60,067 nucleotides of DNA from a virus: positions 1 through 60,067 of IMG/VR virus record IMGVR_UViG_3300012950_000003, one strand, 5' to 3'. Below, in pieces: positions 58,232 through 60,067 of the stretch. How positions within the stretch are numbered: position 1 is the stretch's first letter; each line of letters opens with the position of its first letter. The position numbers and the translations under genes were made by a program. A model generated the notes under the pieces. It made no database searches. It saw only the letters and a program-made list of their open reading frames with translations, and had not been told where the DNA came from.

Positions 58232-58756
58232 ATGAGTGAAGATCGTCTCAATTTCCTGACAGTCAAGGTGGAAGAACTTGAGAATCAGGTCAAGAACCTT
58301 AAAGAAGGCGGTGTCGGCGATCAAGCCGAAGAACTGCGTAAGGTTATGGCTGATATTCCCGAGGTTTTCACCGTCCATCGCCGTGACGGAAGCGGAGAGG
58401 TGGAGAAGATCGAACTCAGTTTGCATTATCCCTCATTTTATAAACTGGAGCTAATCTCGACCGAGGTTCAAGCTCTATTAGAATCGGTGCAAGATGACGA
58501 GGATTTGATGGCCGAAACGGCCATCCCTCGTTTCATCATGCGCCTATTGGGTAAACAAGATCTGCGGGACCGGATCTACAAGGTTTTACAGATAGCTTTG
58601 GATCCGTTCCCCGATCCTGACCCGTCGAAATTAGAGGTGGAGATGGAGGTGATTAAACTGCTAAATCCAGCCGAAGTCATCGACGCCTTAGTCAAGGGCT
58701 CAACCCCTTTTTTCATTCAAATCTTTCAGATCCTCAACCTAAGCAAGCCAGCCTGA
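58232..58756 (+). CDS. Tail assembly chaperone G
   Basis: The 174-residue product is helical and acidic (SEDRLNFLTVKVEELENQVK; FIMRLLGKQDLRDRIYKVLQ). It lies between tube and tape measure, the place of the gpG-type chaperone. A slippery run near its end lets ribosomes enter the -1 frame and add 87 residues, giving a G-T fusion as in lambda and many siphoviruses. It coats the tape measure during tail assembly. Confidence 0.75.
   Translation: MSEDRLNFLTVKVEELENQVKNLKEGGVGDQAEELRKVMADIPEVFTVHRRDGSGEVEKIELSLHYPSFYKLELISTEVQALLESVQDDEDLMAETAIPRFIMRLLGKQDLRDRIYKVLQIALDPFPDPDPSKLEVEMEVIKLLNPAEVIDALVKGSTPFFIQIFQILNLSKPA
58705..58714 (+). promoter_or_regulatory. -1 frameshift slippery site in the chaperone gene
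   Basis: In the G frame, codons read ACC CCT TTT TTC, giving two overlapping canonical heptamers: C CCT TTT (58705-58711) and T TTT TTC (58708-58714). After a -1 shift the next codon is CAT at 58714 (or TTT at 58711), and the frame stays open to 58977. Confidence 0.75.
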
Positions 58757-58977
58757 TCCCGCCTTGGATGGGTTATGCCAGCTTAGAAATGAATATGGCT
58801 AGAGGGTTGCATATACCGCCCGGCACAATTTACCGCAAAATGCCGTATTTGAAACTGCTCCTCTATTTGCATATTTTGGATTTGGAAGAACAAGAACGAA
58901 ATATCGACGAAGTTAGAACTAAGCACCAAGAGATGTCCCGTAAAGCACCGGAAAATTTCCGACGAGGCAAAATATAA
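58714..58977 (+). CDS. Tail assembly chaperone T region (reached by -1 frameshift)
   Basis: This frame is open from the slip site to 58977 with no stop. The first ATG is only at 58768, without a clear ribosome site. The fusion adds 87 residues after PFF, including PPWMGYASLEMNMARGLHIP, a helical region with a Leu-rich segment (LKLLLYLHILDLEEQ) and a charged end. It should bind the tape measure. The stop overlaps the tape measure start (TAATG). Confidence 0.75.
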   Translation, partial: HSNLSDPQPKQASLIPPWMGYASLEMNMARGLHIPPGTIYRKMPYLKLLLYLHILDLEEQERNIDEVRTKHQEMSRKAPENFRRGKI

Positions 58978-60067
58978 TGGCTGATACCACCAACATCGGC
59001 AACATCGAATTTGATCTTAACCTAGACACTAAAGGTCTGCAACGAGGGGCCAAGAAAGCCGAATCAGTAATGAGCCGGTTGGACCGAACTTTTCAGCAAC
59101 TAGGTAATATCAACCAAGCCGGTGAGATGATTACTCGCACCGGTAAAGCCTTGTTCGATTTTGGGAGGCAGTTCATCGACTCAGCCGCTCAGATCGAACG
59201 GTTTACGGCCGGGTTGACTTCGGTAACTGGTAGTGCTGACGAAGCGCAACGTCAGTTGAAACGGTTACGGGAAGTAGCTAAACTGCCGGGCTTAGGGTTC
59301 CCGGAAGCGGTGGAGGGTTCAACCAACCTGCAAGCGGCCGGCTTCTCGGCTGGCCAAGCCGAAGAATCGTTACGTGCCTTTGGTAACGCTTTGGCCTCGG
59401 TGGGTAAAGGGAAAGCCGAATTAGACGGAGTGATTCTGGCTCTCAGCCAGATGGCGGCTAAAGGGAAGCTGAGTGCCGAGGAGATCAATCAGATCGCCGA
59501 ACGGGTACCACAGATCCGTCAGGTAATGAAGGATGCCTTTGGTACTGCCATTCCCAAAGACATCGAAGCGATGGGCATCTCGATTGATGACTTTGTTTCT
59601 GGTGTCAATAAATCCCTGTTAAAAATCCCACCGGTGGCTCAAACGGCCAGCAACGCTTTCGAGAATTTCGGTGATACCCTCAACCAGTTACGAACCACTA
59701 TTGGCAACATGGCTTTGCCGGAAGTGACGAGGTTGACCACCGATTGGACTGACAAAATATCCCAACTGAACGAGATGTTGATGCCAGCCAACGAACGGCT
59801 GGAGGCGGTGGGTAATCGCATCTCGGCCATGACTACCAGCTTCAAGGCTCAGAACACCGAAACGGAAACCTTGATCACTCGGTATGGTGAGATCCAAACC
59901 GCTTTAGCTGATGCCAATATTGATACCGAAGAAGCCGAACGGTTACACGATGAGTTGCTGAAAGTGGTCAAATCCTTGAAGGAACAACTGCCCGGCCTGA
60001 TTGGGTTATGGGGTGATGAGGGCGGTTCCATTGAGGAGGCCAATGCCGCCTTAGCTCGTCGGTTGGA
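58977..60067 (+). CDS. Tape measure protein, amino part (runs off the right edge)
   Basis: The first 363 residues of the tape measure protein are present. The amino part shows the TIGR02675-type pattern: TKGLQRGAKKAESVMSRLDR, FTAGLTSVTGSADEAQRQLK, and the segment ELDGVILALSQMAAKGKLSA then EEINQIAERVPQI, typical of this family. The chain ends in ALARRL plus two bases of the next codon. The carboxyl part begins at base 3 of the window; the join leaves a frame offset. The start shares a TAATG overlap with the chaperone. Confidence 0.9.
   Translation, partial: MADTTNIGNIEFDLNLDTKGLQRGAKKAESVMSRLDRTFQQLGNINQAGEMITRTGKALFDFGRQFIDSAAQIERFTAGLTSVTGSADEAQRQLKRLREVAKLPGLGFPEAVEGSTNLQAAGFSAGQAEESLRAFGNALASVGKGKAELDGVILALSQMAAKGKLSAEEINQIAERVPQIRQVMKDAFGTAIPKDIEAMGISIDDFVSGVNKSLLKIPPVAQTASNAFENFGDTLNQLRTTIGNMALPEVTRLTTDWTDKISQLNEMLMPANERLEAVGNRISAMTTSFKAQNTETETLITRYGEIQTALADANIDTEEAERLHDELLKVVKSLKEQLPGLIGLWGDEGGSIEEANAALARRL

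Noticed and set aside
1-60067. tRNA genes
   Set aside because: No cloverleaf with a TTCRANNC-type T arm was recognised by eye on either strand; a dedicated search would be decisive.

Overview
The window reads as an essentially complete genome of a tailed bacteriophage (siphovirus layout, HK97-type head). The tape-measure gene runs off the right end and its carboxyl part enters at the left end, so the 60,067 bases look like a circular or circularly permuted genome opened inside that gene. The two halves are out of phase at the direct join (two bases missing or one extra). I see no integrase, tRNA, DNA polymerase or host housekeeping gene. The host cannot be named. Sigma-70-like promoters and clear Shine-Dalgarno sites say only that it is bacterial.

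Layout. 1-9965: end of the tape measure, a very large distal-tail protein with lectin-like domains, and a large tail-tip protein. 9965-13767: a cassette of small membrane proteins, a cytidylyltransferase-like enzyme, a hybrid histidine kinase with a (Gln-Ala)15 linker, and an XhlA-like holin candidate. 13768-14103: convergent terminators. 14104-24679 (minus strand): about thirty short, tightly packed early genes, including an ArdA-like antirestriction protein, a DUF932-like protein, a J-domain protein, a SWIM zinc finger and an ADP-ribosylglycohydrolase. Most carry the same ribosome-binding module. 24680-24867: a divergent control region with 21-bp-phased repeats. 24868-33051 (plus): a repressor-like HTH protein, a primase-helicase, a 10-bp iteron array (probable origin), small DNA-binding proteins, a GH108 lysozyme, a RusA-like resolvase, a candidate small RNA and the small terminase. 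33041-39781: a 7-deazaguanine DNA-modification cluster (QueD, QueE, phosphoribosyltransferase, FolE, HAD, methyltransferase-like, inositol-phosphate synthase, QueC, DpdA, ParB-like). 39804-60067: large terminase, portal, a 1986-residue MuF polyvalent protein, scaffold, capsid, a trifunctional glycosyltransferase/methyltransferase, head-tail and tail genes, and a -1 frameshifted tail chaperone.

How it fits together. FolE-QueD-QueE-QueC would make preQ0 and DpdA would place it in DNA, probably shielding the genome from nucleases, alongside the antirestriction candidates. The phage supplies primase-helicase and an iteron origin but no polymerase or clamp, so it should borrow the host replisome; two early proteins end in clamp-binding-like tails. 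Early genes appear to be driven by two nearly identical minus-strand promoters, each with 21-bp tandem repeats upstream.

The most unusual signals are: (i) a predicted ~93-nt small RNA at 32448-32540 with a 20-nt perfect complement to the Shine-Dalgarno leader of the gene just before the capsid-linked glycosyltransferase; (ii) the phased operator arrays; (iii) a complete hybrid histidine kinase; (iv) an inositol-phosphate synthase inside a 7-deazaguanine pathway; (v) the MuF polyvalent protein with kinase-like and possible ADP-ribosyltransferase segments.
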